Part shown: positions 1 to 8,504 of the stretch, piece after piece
Position numbering within the stretch: the first letter of the stretch is position 1
Layout of the letters: each line of letters begins with the position of its first letter
Assembly (NCBI RefSeq): GCF_002270355.1
Contig: NZ_NJFZ01000039.1
Span: forward strand, 1-32,713
Direction of reading: 5' to 3'
DNA length: 32,713 bases
Source: Flectobacillus sp. BAB-3569
Lineage (GTDB): Bacteria > Bacteroidota > Bacteroidia > Cytophagales > Spirosomataceae
The notes under the pieces: model-generated
Seen by the model: the letters and a program-made list of their open reading frames with translations, nothing else
What the model was told of the DNA's origin: nothing
The model's database searches: none
Program-made: the position numbers and the translations under genes

Positions 1-346
1 AGAATCAGCTAAGGATGCTTGGGAAATATGTCATAGCTACATGCACCGATGGAATATTGAACAGGCGTTTAGATTCGCCAAAACTGAGCTAGCTATTGAA
101 TCTCCAAGGTTATGGTTTTTCGAGAATACCCTCAAATTATTAGCCATTGTCACGCTCATTTACGACTTCTTGATGAAACTCATCAGGAATTGGCCATCTA
201 TTATCAAGATAATCATCAATCAATTTGCTCATAGAACAGGAAATCGGTGCCAAAATGCTTTGACACCGATTTATCGATTGAGAACGGCCATCCAAAACAT
301 GCTATGGTGCTACTTCGCACAACAAAATTCGGGATGACTCATGTTA
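1..346 (+). mobile_element. IS4-type insertion sequence, 3' part (left copy)
   Basis: This is the inner end of an insertion sequence that begins outside the window. It matches the reverse complement of about 32378-32713 almost base for base. Identity with the right copy stops at about position 346, just past the transposase stop codon, in the motif TGACTCATGTT, and the flanks then differ. That marks the terminus to within a few bases. The other end and any target duplication are not visible. Confidence 0.8.
2..337 (+). CDS. IS4 family transposase, C-terminal part (partial)
   Basis: The reading frame is open from base 2, so the gene starts upstream of the window; the ATG at 41 is internal. 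The C-terminal end of a DDE transposase is visible. The tyrosine just before that methionine and the following residues fit the IS4 signature Y-(2)-R-(3)-E-(6)-K, read as YMHRWNIEQAFRFAK, and its glutamate would be the last acidic residue of the DDE triad. A hydrophobic stretch (LLAIVTLIYDFL) and a basic tail follow. An almost identical copy lies inverted at the other end of the window. The family call rests on the motif; whether the intact element is active cannot be judged. Confidence 0.85.
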   Translation, partial: ESAKDAWEICHSYMHRWNIEQAFRFAKTELAIESPRLWFFENTLKLLAIVTLIYDFLMKLIRNWPSIIKIIINQFAHRTGNRCQNALTPIYRLRTAIQNMLWCYFAQQNSG

Positions 347-349
347 TAT

Positions 350-420
350 CTGGGCTGTGTGCTTTAGGCACAAGGCAAAGAGGTGTGCTTGCCTAATGCC
401 TACGGCTTATAGCCCTATAT
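350..420. repeat. degenerate copy of a dispersed intergenic repeat
   Basis: Directly beside the IS end lies a short stretch containing GTGCTTTAGGCACAAGGCAA and GCCTAATGCC. The same words form the core of the repeat copies near 9640-10020, 24331-24637 and 30052-30217. This copy is rearranged and shorter, and is bracketed by TGGGCT and AGCCC. Confidence 0.5.
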
Positions 421-453
421 ATTAATACCATTTTATTTTGCATTTATATTTAT

Positions 454-884
454 TTACAAATATTTCACACGAATAGTAATGTTGTTATTAGCCAGTTTAA
501 TCTGTTTCTTAAAATCATTAAAACTCGGTTTTTTTAATTGCTCTAAATAAAAATCAGAAAACCCAAATCCTTCTTTAGGTACTTTAATGACGTTCCTATC
601 TAGCTCTGAATTTTCATTTTCATCATCTATCAGTGCTATTCCAAATTCTCCTTGCTCCAATTTTAATTGTACTGATAGGACACCGTTCACAGCATTTTTT
701 TATCAAACTTAAAAGTTTTTAAAGGCTGCTCTTTATCGTAACTAGCTTCACTATTATAGATATTAAGAATCACCTGTCCTTTGGCATTTCGTAATTCTCT
801 TATTGAAACTTGAACATTCTGAGCATGAGCGTAGACGCAATTTAGGCCAAGCAGTAGAAGGAGAATATTAAACTTTCTAATCAT
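454..884 (-). CDS. DUF2141 domain secreted protein, frameshifted
   Basis: Two overlapping minus-strand reading frames make up one DUF2141 protein. The first begins at 884 (MIRKFNILLLLLGLN, a signal peptide ending near AHAQ) and carries VSIRELRNAKGQVILNIYNS. It stops at 687-689 after KTFKFDKKML. The next frame continues with GEFGIALIDDENENSELDRN and PKEGFGFSD, the conserved second half of the family, and ends ITIRVKYL. One extra base in the 7-nt homopolymer at 695-701 would join them into a 143-residue protein, a normal length for the family. An upstream in-frame ATG at 920 is less likely because the signal peptide starts at 884. The function of the family is unknown; the protein is probably periplasmic. 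Confidence 0.75.
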
Positions 885-947
885 GATTGTAGAAATTTGA
901 AAATGAAATGAATAAAACACTAGTTTTGAATATTACTCTTATTGAAG

Positions 948-1773
948 TCATCTTGCCTTTTTAAATTTTTTAATTGCCATGATAACAAAGGTAATATAGT
1001 TAAATCCCATCCAACTTGCAAGCGTTGTATCAAATCGATTTAACAAAGACCTATAGCTATCTATTCATGCGTTAGTTCTTTCAATGGAATATCTCTCTTT
1101 ATAGAGTTCTTCGTCAATGATATGAGACCAATTATCGTCAGTAGTGTTTCTTTTGTTAGGAGCAATATTAGCGATAATTTGTTTTTGATGACATAATTGA
1201 TGTAGATTCTCTGCGTCAAATCGCAGCGGCGAACCGTCAGGCTGTGAAAAAACTAATTTGATTCATTTCTATACTCGAACACCTATCTGAGGAATTTTCA
1301 ACTATTAAAATCTAAAGGCTTAGATTTTAAGTTTTTTCACAGACTGCCGTCCTGCGTCTGCATAGTCCATCAACTGAAATAGTAGCGTCTTCTAAAATCT
1401 TAGTGGGTTCTCCAAATGTCTACTCAATGTTAAATAAATCATTGTGATTACCCGCAACTGGTGTCGACATAACCAATACAAGTCCTTGTTTATCAGTCAA
1501 GTAAAGAGCACTTGTTGTTTTACGCTTCTTTCGTCCCTAATAGCCAACTTCTTCGCCGCCACGGATACATGACGAATGACTTCCATCTAAATTCACCAAT
1601 GAAAGGTCGAAAGAAGACTTGTATTTTTTCAAAAGTTCTATCCAACACTTTTTCCAAATACCTTCCTTACACCAACGGCGATAATGTCCGAAAACAGTTT
1701 TGTAGTTAAGAGCACGAGTGCTGAATAAGCTTTCTACAGGCAATAAATGCCATTGAATATGTCGGCTTCCCAT
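948..1773 (-). pseudogene. IS5 family transposase remnant
   Basis: The minus strand encodes a decayed IS5-type transposase. Readable pieces are YKTVFGHYRRWCKEGIW, NLDGSHSSCIRGGEEVGY, then after a TAG (likely from CAG) GRKKRKTTSALYLTDKQG, and near the end RYSIERTNA-stop-IDSYRSLLNRFD and GFNYITFVIMAIKKFKK. There are at least three in-frame stops, a small frameshifting deletion near 1355 and an insertion at about 1221-1350. The N-terminal part before the IQWHLLP segment is missing and is replaced by the inverted-repeat sequence at 1758-1785. The gene is not functional. Confidence 0.85.
1221..1350. mobile_element. small inverted-repeat element (MITE-like) inside the IS5 remnant
   Basis: The sequence interrupts the conserved DAGFD region of the IS5 transposase: GACGCAGGA on one side continues as TTTGACGCAGAG on the other. 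The core 1242-1342 has perfect 13-bp terminal inverted repeats (CTGTGAAAAAACT and AGTTTTTTCACAG), with imperfect matching outside them. At about 130 bp it has no coding capacity. A two-base TC occurs at both borders and could be a target duplication, but this is weak. Confidence 0.6.
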
Positions 1774-1785
1774 TTTTAGTACAGT
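1758..1785. repeat. terminal inverted-repeat sequence of an unidentified element
   Basis: TGTCGGCTTCCCATTTTTAG followed by TACAG is repeated almost exactly at 15852-15881, where it faces an inverted partner. Here it sits exactly where the IS5 coding sequence loses its N-terminus. It therefore looks like the end of another mobile element that truncated the IS5 gene. Confidence 0.5.
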
Positions 1786-1880
1786 TTAAAAATATACACA
1801 ATATGTATGATTTGATTATGATCTTACTCCTTCTTAAGCTTCGTTCTGATACGCTACACTTACTCTAAGAAGGAGATGTT

Positions 1881-1997
1881 ATGTTTTTTCACCAAATAAC
1901 AAAAGATTGTACTAACCCTATAACTCTTGATCAGGTAGTCTGTCTCTATCAAGAACGTCTTCCGATGGTAATCATCTATCATATTAAAGTAATGTAA
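1881..1997 (+). CDS. possible 38-residue small protein
   Basis: The open frame starts MFFHQITKDCTNPITLDQ and ends IIYHIKVM. An AAGGAG lies five bases ahead of the ATG, unusual in this window where most genes lack a Shine-Dalgarno sequence. The AAGGAG is part of the right arm of the hairpin CTCCTTCTTA/TAAGAAGGAG (1827-1875), so folding would mask it. No family is recognised. It could equally be debris of a mobile element. Confidence 0.2.
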   Translation: MFFHQITKDCTNPITLDQVVCLYQERLPMVIIYHIKVM

Positions 1998-2244
1998 TGC
2001 ACCCACACTGCTCAAAATTTAACTCATGAAACCTATCCTTCAAAATACATATCAAATTACTAACCTTTAAATCGTACTTCTCAGGTGAAGCCTTGCACTC
2101 CCCTATTCAGTAGTTGTGCTTGCACACTGGTTTTAGGTAGTTTTTGACTGCCAGAAACCCCATCTTGCTCCAAAAAAGGTTATGCTAAATATTGGTTGAA
2201 ATTAGTGTACAAGACACAAACTTGAGTTGTGACACCTGATTGAT

Positions 2245-2376
2245 GGTAGATTGAACACAGATTGCATAAAGATTTACTAAACATTGCCTATACATTCCAC
2301 AAGGTTTAACGGTAGATTGAATACAGATTGTACAAGGTTTTACTAAACCTTACCTACACTTTGCATAGAGCTTAAC
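2245..2376. repeat. 66-bp tandem duplication, diverged
   Basis: Two head-to-tail units of 66 bp start with GGTAGATTGAAYACAGATTG at 2245 and 2311 and end with a TTAAC. They share most positions but differ throughout the second half, so the duplication is old. There is no open frame across it. Confidence 0.7.
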
Positions 2377-2580
2377 TATACATGCGAGATAAAGTGAACA
2401 TATTCACCTCTTCTTGATGCTTGGAGATAAATATTCGTTTAACTGTTAGCAGCTATTGAGAATATTGCATCACTATCCTACCAATATTTGAAGCAGATTG
2501 TCATGAGGCGCTAACAATCTTGGCACATTTCTAAGGGTTTTATATCCACATACCCCCACCCCCTATTCAACATTTGAATA

Positions 2581-2671
2581 AACGCGTGTAAACGCTGTTA
2601 ACCAAGCGTTTACACGCGTTAACCGTCTCGTTAACGCGATAAAACTGAACGTTAACGGCGTTAACGTTCAG
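2581..2671. repeat. hairpin cluster with phased GTWWAC hexamers
   Basis: Two strong inverted repeats are present. AACGCGTGTAAACGCT (2581-2596) pairs perfectly with 2605-2620 across an 8-nt loop, and CTGAACGTTAAC (2645-2656) pairs with 2660-2671 across GGC. Hexamers GTTAAC, GTAAAC or GTTTAC start at 2588, 2597, 2608, 2618, 2630, 2651 and 2660. The minus strand also has a 35-codon open frame (2567-2674) whose repeated VN dipeptides mirror the DNA repeat. Function unknown: protein-binding array, structured RNA or small repeat peptide. Confidence 0.7.
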
Positions 2672-2890
2672 CATTTTTAAATTCAAGAGAGTACGTGTAC
2701 ATACTCGGGTCGTAAAATTTTAAAGAGTAGTGACAATTATATCATCAAACAGTTATAATATGGATAACATATCTTTTAATTTTATATTTTCATCCATGGT
2801 TAGTTAAAAGACTAATAATGGCAAAGAGAGCATTCTTGTAACTGATATACTTTTAACTTATAACGTCTATTTAAACCCACACAATCTTCA

Positions 2891-3901
2891 ATGGAATTAA
2901 TAAACACTACACTTGTTAGCCAAATTAAAGCTGTTATTAAAGAAGCACAAGAAAGAGCTATTCGAGCAGTTGATCACGAACGTACACTCATGTACTGGCA
3001 TATCGGTAAGTATATTTTTGAAGAAGAACAGCAAGGAAAAGACCGTGCTGAGTATGGAAAGTATATCATAAAATATCTTTCTAAGCAATTAGAACCTGAA
3101 TTTGGTTCAGGATTCGGTATTAGACAGCTAGAACGTTGTCGAAAATTTTACAGGTTTTTTCCAATTGCGTCCGCAGTGCGGACGCAATTGAACTGGACAC
3201 AGTATAAATTATTATTAGCTGTAGAAGATACCGATAAAAGAGCTTTCTATATCGCAGAAAGTATCAAAAATCATTGGACTTCTCGACAACTCGAACGCCA
3301 AATTAATAGCCTTTTATACGAAAGACTTTTAATGAGTAATGACAAAGAAAGTGTACTGGCAGTTGCCAATGGTGAAAAACAGGTTTCAGAAGCGAAAGAA
3401 ATTATCAAAGACCCTATGGTTTTGGAGTTTTTGGGACTCAAACGAGAAAGTAGCTATTACGAAAAAGATTTGGAACAATCCATCATTACACACTTACAGG
3501 AGTTTTTGCTGGAAATGGGTAACGGTTTCTCCTTTGTGGCTCGACAAAAACGTATCTTATTAGAAGATGATGAGTTTTTTGTGGATTTAGTATTTTATAA
3601 TCGCCTGTTGCAATGTTTTGTCATTATCGAAATCAAAACCCATAAATTGACTCATCAAGACGTAGGACAATTACAAATGTATGTCAATTATTATGACCGA
3701 GTGGAACGTTTAGCCCACGAAAACCCAACAATTGGTATTTTGTTGTGTACTGATAAAAATGATACGGTCGTAAAATTCAGCTTGCCTGAAAATCAAAAAC
3801 ATATTGTTGCTAGTAAATATGAGTTGATATTACCAACCGAAACACAACTGAAACAAGCCATTGAAACGGAGTTAGAAAAATATCCTACACATGAATTTTG
3901 A
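2891..3901 (+). CDS. YhcG/DUF1016 family PD-(D/E)xK nuclease domain protein (solitary)
   Basis: This 336-residue protein has the two-part architecture of the YhcG family. An N-terminal helical DUF1016 domain (about 10-160) has LMYWHIGKYIFEEEQQGKDR and FGIRQLERCRKFYRFFP. A C-terminal PD-(D/E)xK fold has a likely catalytic set D232 (EFFVDLVFYN) and E247-x-K249 (FVIIEIKTHKL). Such proteins are often found beside type I restriction systems, but this copy stands alone. A perfect 29-bp palindrome at 3162-3190 codes for residues 91-100, just before L100-x-W102. A second family member lies in the restriction operon at 19501. The cellular role is not established; DNA cleavage is inferred from the fold. 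Confidence 0.85.
   Translation: MELINTTLVSQIKAVIKEAQERAIRAVDHERTLMYWHIGKYIFEEEQQGKDRAEYGKYIIKYLSKQLEPEFGSGFGIRQLERCRKFYRFFPIASAVRTQLNWTQYKLLLAVEDTDKRAFYIAESIKNHWTSRQLERQINSLLYERLLMSNDKESVLAVANGEKQVSEAKEIIKDPMVLEFLGLKRESSYYEKDLEQSIITHLQEFLLEMGNGFSFVARQKRILLEDDEFFVDLVFYNRLLQCFVIIEIKTHKLTHQDVGQLQMYVNYYDRVERLAHENPTIGILLCTDKNDTVVKFSLPENQKHIVASKYELILPTETQLKQAIETELEKYPTHEF
3162..3190. repeat. perfect palindrome inside the yhcG-like gene
   Basis: CAATTGCGTCCGCA (3162-3175) is followed by one G and then TGCGGACGCAATTG (3177-3190), giving 14-bp perfect arms. It is in frame and encodes the segment before the L-x-W motif. A different palindrome occupies the matching place in the second yhcG-like gene (20204-20236). 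Confidence 0.9.
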
Positions 3902-4031
3902 AAAACTTATTAACTCAATTGAATCTACGCATGTTCAATTGGTCAGCAATATAAAACCGAATGGAAAATATATAAGTGTTATTCGTAAGATAGATCATTT
4001 CGAAAAGACATACAAGCCTACAAAATGCTAG
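3891..4031 (+). CDS. 46-residue ORF resembling the start of a DUF1016 protein (remnant)
   Basis: The ATG overlaps the end of the preceding yhcG-like gene by 11 bases. The product begins MNFEKLINSIESTHVQL, which resembles the usual N-terminus of many DUF1016 proteins, then diverges and stops after 46 residues. It may be what is left of a second tandem DUF1016 gene. No RBS is visible. The assignment rests on a short resemblance only. Confidence 0.3.
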   Translation: MNFEKLINSIESTHVQLVSNIKPNGKYISVIRKIDHFEKTYKPTKC

Positions 4032-4033
4032 AA

Positions 4034-4752
4034 TTATCTCTTAAGTATTTTGTCTTGAGCGATTTTCTTAAGGAAAGTATCTCTGTATACGAGCCCAATA
4101 GGCAATTCTTTTGAATCAATTTTAAGAAAATCGTTGTCAAAGCTGTTTACATGATTTATGTTGACAATAAAAGACTTATTAATACGAACAAATTGACTTT
4201 CTGGTAATTGTGCTCCAATCGTTTTTATGTTCATGGCTACAGCTAGTTTTTCATTTAGTGTGTGTACTAAAACATAATCTTTTAGACCCTCTATATATTG
4301 AATATCATTAACCAAAACCCGATGTGTTCGTCGGTCAGCCTTTATGAGAATGTACTCTGTTGAATTTTGATTTGACAGTGAAGCTACAGACTTCTCTTGA
4401 AGTTTCCATTGTGCTTCAGCCTTGCTAACTGCTTGGAAAAATCGCTGAAACCTGATGGGTTTTGTCAAATAATCTATAGCAGCAACTTCATAACTTTCAA
4501 CAGCATATTCTGAATAGGCCGTAGTAAAAATTATCATAGGAGGATTTTGAATAATTTTAGCTAACTCCAATCCAGTTAGATTAGGCAAATTAATATCTAA
4601 AAAATCAAATCAACTTCATTGTCTTTCAAAAACTTATAGGCATCCATTGCATTAGCAAATGTGCCAACTACTTCTAGAGAATCTATTTGCCTAATGTTCA
4701 GAGCCATGCCTTCAATAGCCAAAGGTTCGTCATCTACAATAATACATTTCAT
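4034..4752 (-). CDS. LytTR-type response regulator, frameshifted
   Basis: The frame opens at 4752 with MKCIIVDDEPLAIEGMALNI, a receiver domain with the acidic pair D7-D8. It hits a stop at VDLIF because the homopolymer at 4599-4604 has six bases where seven are needed. Restoring one base gives DLIFLDINLPNLTGLEL with the phospho-aspartate at about residue 53, then TTAYSEYAVESYEVAAIDYLTKP and a C-terminal LytTR DNA-binding domain (about 135-239: IKADRRTHRVLVNDIQYIEG, FVRINKSFIVN). The repaired length of 239 residues is normal. The ATG follows the stop codon of the sensor kinase without a gap, so the two are a translationally coupled pair. It probably controls nearby genes such as the divergent receptor at 6032. 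Confidence 0.85.
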
Positions 4753-5820
4753 TTAATTGGCAATTTCTAAGGTTAAAAACACTGAAAACTTGTTAAGTGT
4801 GTTATCGATTCTCAACTGATATTTTTGGTGAAACAAGAGTTCCAATCTTTGTCTTACGTTTTTTAAGCCTACCCCCCCAACCTTACTTTTGTTCAATATA
4901 CCTTCGGTTTGTTGTTCATTGATAATTTCAAACTCTAAAAGGCATCCTTCAGAAATGGGTATAAAATTGAAACTAATCAATACTTCCCCGTCTATTTTAC
5001 CATGCTTTAAGGCATTTTCTATAAATGTCATAAAGATAAAAGGAGGCAGACGAAGAGTTTGGTAATCACCAGTTACTGATAAATGAAAATTAGCTTTGGT
5101 TCTTCTGATTTCCTCTAACATCAACCAAGTCTTTATAAATTCTATTTCTTTCGACATTAATATTGTATCTCCACTCCCTTCGTAAATCTGATACCTCAAT
5201 AAATCGGCTAGCCCAAGTATAACTTCTCCAGCCTCTGCAGGGCGGGTTTGATTTAGTACGTACAGATTGTTGAGTGTATTGAATAAAAAATGGGGATTCA
5301 ACTGACTTTTTAACATTTGCAACTGAGCAACATGAGCGTCCGATTCAGCACTTAAACGCTTTTTGGTTTCTATAATCCACATCTTGAAGGTCTTCAAGCC
5401 AATTGCAGCAATGTGAAAAATAGCATAATTAAGAAAACTACCAATTAAGTATAAAGTGTAAAATCTAGAATTTCCGTTCGAGCACTCAAAGTAAGAATAA
5501 ATACAAGACTCTAATACCACTTCAAGCAACACCAAAACAATAAATCCAATAGTATATAGCGGTATTTGCCCCTTAATCAAAAGGAGATTTGACCAATAAA
5601 GTAGATGAAAAATTAGCGTAATTATCGTGAAAAGATGTACTGAAATTTCAACAAATAAAACAAAAGTAAATTGAGAATCGTCAAGATTACGATAACTCAT
5701 AGAATCAAGAGAATAGAAAAGCCCCATTGAGAATATTACCATACAAAACAGTAAATATTGCCAGATTCTCAGTCGGGGATTGATTATCAGTTCGAATATA
5801 TGATTAATAGATTTGTTCAT
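4753..5820 (-). CDS. LytS-like sensor histidine kinase
   Basis: This 355-residue membrane kinase has four or so hydrophobic segments at about 18-38, 52-77, 86-106 and 121-142. A cytoplasmic His_kinase domain follows, with phospho-acceptor H177 in QMLKSQLNPHFLFNTLNNLY. A HATPase_c domain has the N box FIENALKHG (N269) and the glycine box VGGVGLKNVRQRLELLF. It lacks a recognisable extracytoplasmic ligand domain. It is the first gene of the operon with the LytTR regulator and is transcribed away from the receptor gene at 6032. The signal sensed is unknown. Confidence 0.93.
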   Translation of the reverse strand: MNKSINHIFELIINPRLRIWQYLLFCMVIFSMGLFYSLDSMSYRNLDDSQFTFVLFVEISVHLFTIITLIFHLLYWSNLLLIKGQIPLYTIGFIVLVLLEVVLESCIYSYFECSNGNSRFYTLYLIGSFLNYAIFHIAAIGLKTFKMWIIETKKRLSAESDAHVAQLQMLKSQLNPHFLFNTLNNLYVLNQTRPAEAGEVILGLADLLRYQIYEGSGDTILMSKEIEFIKTWLMLEEIRRTKANFHLSVTGDYQTLRLPPFIFMTFIENALKHGKIDGEVLISFNFIPISEGCLLEFEIINEQQTEGILNKSKVGGVGLKNVRQRLELLFHQKYQLRIDNTLNKFSVFLTLEIAN

Positions 5821-5850
5821 TGACGAAATTTATAAAATCTATAAAACTCT

Positions 5851-5878
5851 TTAGAATACTTTATACCAAGTATTCTAA
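5851..5878. promoter_or_regulatory. 28-bp palindrome in the divergent promoter region (operator candidate)
   Basis: TTAGAATACTT (5851-5861) and AAGTATTCTAA (5868-5878) are perfect 11-bp arms around TATACC. The site lies 31 bp upstream of the kinase ATG and about 150 bp ahead of the receptor gene at 6032. The word ATACCAAGT across its centre (5863-5871) is repeated inverted at 5945-5953 (ACTTGGTAT). A regulator dimer site is plausible. LytTR proteins usually bind direct repeats, so the binder may be another factor. Confidence 0.5.
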
Positions 5879-6031
5879 ATATTATACAAAATGGGACAAA
5901 TTAAAAGATTTACTTAAGTTGAGGTTTGGTATAATAATCTACCAACTTGGTATGAATATCCAGAAAATGCTATCAAAAAATAAGTGCTTTGCTAAATATA
6001 AGTAAGAACACTTAATTTAAGATAACATTCC

Positions 6032-8446
6032 ATGAAGCATTTCATAATTCTAATTCTTTTCATATTAAAGATTAGCGCAGCACAGTCACAGTATATTCAA
6101 GGTACAGTGAAGGATGAAAAAGGAAATCCACAACCATTTGTTAGTATAGTCATCGCAAAAATACCTGACTCCACTTTTGTTACAAGTGTTATTTCTGAGG
6201 AATCAGGGCAATTTAAAACTCCCATTATTAAGTCAGGAAAGTATTTAATCAAATCGACATCAGTCGGTTTTTTACCTTATTACCAAAATATCGAAGTTTT
6301 TACACAAAATCTACATTTAGAAATCATCCTAAAAGCAAGTAATGAATTATTATCCGAGGTAACGGTGACGAGTAAAAAGCCTGTTATAGAAGCAAAAGGA
6401 GATAAACTAGTTTTTAATGTTGTGGCAGCAAGTAATACAGTAGGTTTAAATGGCTTAGAAGTACTTAGAAAATCTCCTGGTGTAACTATTGACCAGCAAA
6501 ATAATCTTATGTTGAAAGGACGTTCGAAAGTTCAAGTGTATATCAATGGCAAACCATCAATGATTCAAGGCAATGAATTGGCTTCATTCCTGAAAAGTTT
6601 AAGAGCAAGCGATATCCAAGCTATTGAAATGTCAACTACTCCGGGGGCAAGTTATGATGCAGCTGGAGGCGGTGGTGTGATTAATATTCAATTGAAAAAT
6701 AATCTTAAAACAGGCTTAAATGGTTCTATTTCTACTACTGCTATGCAAGGAGTAACTCCCAAAGGAGAAGGAAACTTTGCCCTCAACTATAGTAATTATA
6801 AATGGAATGTTTTGACCTCAATTAGTACGGATAATGGTATTTGGCATGGTACCGAAGACGTTGTGAATATGACCTCTGAAAAAAAGATTGTGCGTCTAAA
6901 TTCTTTTGACAACGAGAACAGAAGAGGGCTAAGTATAAGATTTAGAAGTGATTATAAGATTTCAAAAAAATCTACTATTGGTTTTGAACTTTTAAAGAGT
7001 ACAAATATTGAAAATAGGGAAGTAATTGGCAACACACAAATTTTTAACACAAGTACAGATACATCGCCACAAGTAAAATTGAACTCATTGAATAATACAA
7101 ATAAGAACAATGATGTATTCAATTTGGGGCTAAATTATAGATTCGAAAACGAACAGAAACTAAAATGGGGTATTGACGCAGATTGGAATAGCAACATAAT
7201 TCGATCTAGCTCTTTTCAACCCAATTTGTATGTAAACCCAGTTAGTGGATCTACAGTAGTGAGCAGAACTTATTCCATTATCGCACCTGTCAATATTGGT
7301 ATTAAAATGATAAAATCTGATTTTGAAATTCCATTGAACACATCCGCAAAAATCAATATTGGCGCAAAATATTCGAATGTAGAAAGTAACAATAACTTCG
7401 ATCTGTACAATATAAATAAAAGTGAACAATTACTCGATTCTAGCCAATCTAACTACTTCAAATACATAGAACGTATCGCTGCTGGTTATGTTAGTTTAGC
7501 AGGACAAAAAGGGAAATGGGAATATAGCCTAGGTTTACGTTTAGAAAGAACACACAGTACTAGCCAACTTACCACCTTAGGTCGAAATCAAAATAAATTA
7601 GTAGATACCAGTTATCTAAATGTTTTCCCTTCTCTTTCGTTGACCTACACACTAAATGATAATAATGCCTTCTCTTTATCATACCGTTATTCTATCGACC
7701 GTCCTGACTATAACGACTTAAATCCATTTGAGAGAAGGATAAACGATTACAATAGTTCGAAAGGAAATCCATTTTTGAGACCTCAGTTTACCAATACCAC
7801 TGAATTAGGTTACACACTGTTTCAATCCATGAATTTTACCTTGAACTATTCACACACGAAGGATTTTGCAGCATACGTGACTGATCGAGGTATTAATGAA
7901 TCAACTAAACAAGAAGTATTTTTTGATATTACTCGAAATTTAGATAGAATGCAGCAGTATGGAGCAAATTTAAGTTTCCCAATTACAATCTCAAAGTGGT
8001 GGCAAGGGTTTGTCAATATTTACTCAAACTACACAATCTTTAAAGCGAACTTTGATGCAGGTAAAGTTATTGACCGTAAAGTTTTTGGTGGGGGGCTTTG
8101 GGTTCAACAACAGATGGAGTTTGGTAAGGGTTGGAGCTTTGACCTTTCAGGCTGGTATGACTTAAACTCAACATGGGGAGTCGCCATTTCGAATCCTATG
8201 GGTGTTTTTGATGCAGGAGTTACCAAAAAAATACTTAAGGATAGAAGTTCCATAAAACTCATGTTTAATGATTTATTTAGAGGATCGTCATGGAATTCAA
8301 CCTCTCAAATCGGGAATTTCACAACTTATAGCAAAGGTACGTGGGAGGGTCGTTACATTGCCATAAACTTTAATTACCGCTTTGGAATCCTAAAGTCAGA
8401 CGTAAAAACAGTTGACACAGATACCAAAAACCAAAGAAGAAGATAG
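6032..8446 (+). CDS. outer-membrane beta-barrel receptor (TonB-dependent receptor-like, OMP_b-brl_3 type)
   Basis: The 804-residue protein starts with a signal peptide (MKHFIILILFILKISAAQSQ). A carboxypeptidase-regulatory-like domain (about 21-108) follows. The plug region (about 115-225) has the family words LNGLEVLRKSPGVTIDQQNN, KVQVYINGKPS and IEMSTTPGASYDAAGGGGVI. The rest is a beta-barrel typical of the Bacteroidota outer_membrane_beta-barrel family. Length is normal for the family. The basic tail (NQRRR) runs past the last strand. The substrate is not known. It is divergent from a LytS/LytTR pair that may regulate it, and is followed by a strong terminator hairpin at 8505. Confidence 0.93.
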   Translation: MKHFIILILFILKISAAQSQYIQGTVKDEKGNPQPFVSIVIAKIPDSTFVTSVISEESGQFKTPIIKSGKYLIKSTSVGFLPYYQNIEVFTQNLHLEIILKASNELLSEVTVTSKKPVIEAKGDKLVFNVVAASNTVGLNGLEVLRKSPGVTIDQQNNLMLKGRSKVQVYINGKPSMIQGNELASFLKSLRASDIQAIEMSTTPGASYDAAGGGGVINIQLKNNLKTGLNGSISTTAMQGVTPKGEGNFALNYSNYKWNVLTSISTDNGIWHGTEDVVNMTSEKKIVRLNSFDNENRRGLSIRFRSDYKISKKSTIGFELLKSTNIENREVIGNTQIFNTSTDTSPQVKLNSLNNTNKNNDVFNLGLNYRFENEQKLKWGIDADWNSNIIRSSSFQPNLYVNPVSGSTVVSRTYSIIAPVNIGIKMIKSDFEIPLNTSAKINIGAKYSNVESNNNFDLYNINKSEQLLDSSQSNYFKYIERIAAGYVSLAGQKGKWEYSLGLRLERTHSTSQLTTLGRNQNKLVDTSYLNVFPSLSLTYTLNDNNAFSLSYRYSIDRPDYNDLNPFERRINDYNSSKGNPFLRPQFTNTTELGYTLFQSMNFTLNYSHTKDFAAYVTDRGINESTKQEVFFDITRNLDRMQQYGANLSFPITISKWWQGFVNIYSNYTIFKANFDAGKVIDRKVFGGGLWVQQQMEFGKGWSFDLSGWYDLNSTWGVAISNPMGVFDAGVTKKILKDRSSIKLMFNDLFRGSSWNSTSQIGNFTTYSKGTWEGRYIAINFNYRFGILKSDVKTVDTDTKNQRRR

Positions 8447-8504
8447 CCTTGAATATATGGTTTAATTCAAATCGTAATATTTACTCATTTTCATACGATA
8501 TATT

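Larger units (their letters stand above)
1774..2890. other. non-coding region with several repeats
   Basis: No convincing gene is seen in these 1.1 kb. The region holds a hairpin with 10-bp arms at 1827-1836 and 1866-1875, a 38-codon open frame at 1881-1997, a 66-bp tandem duplication at 2245-2376 and a cluster of long hairpins with phased GTWWAC hexamers at 2581-2671. It separates the IS5 remnant from the YhcG-type gene. No Bacteroidota-type TAnnTTTG promoter was recognised ahead of 2891. Confidence 0.6.

Noticed and set aside
1512-1709. 65-residue plus-strand ORF
   Set aside because: It lies antisense to the recognisable IS5 transposase remnant.
5820-6005. 61-residue plus-strand ORF between the kinase and receptor genes
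   Set aside because: It covers the palindromic promoter region, has a low-complexity lysine/tyrosine composition and matches no family.
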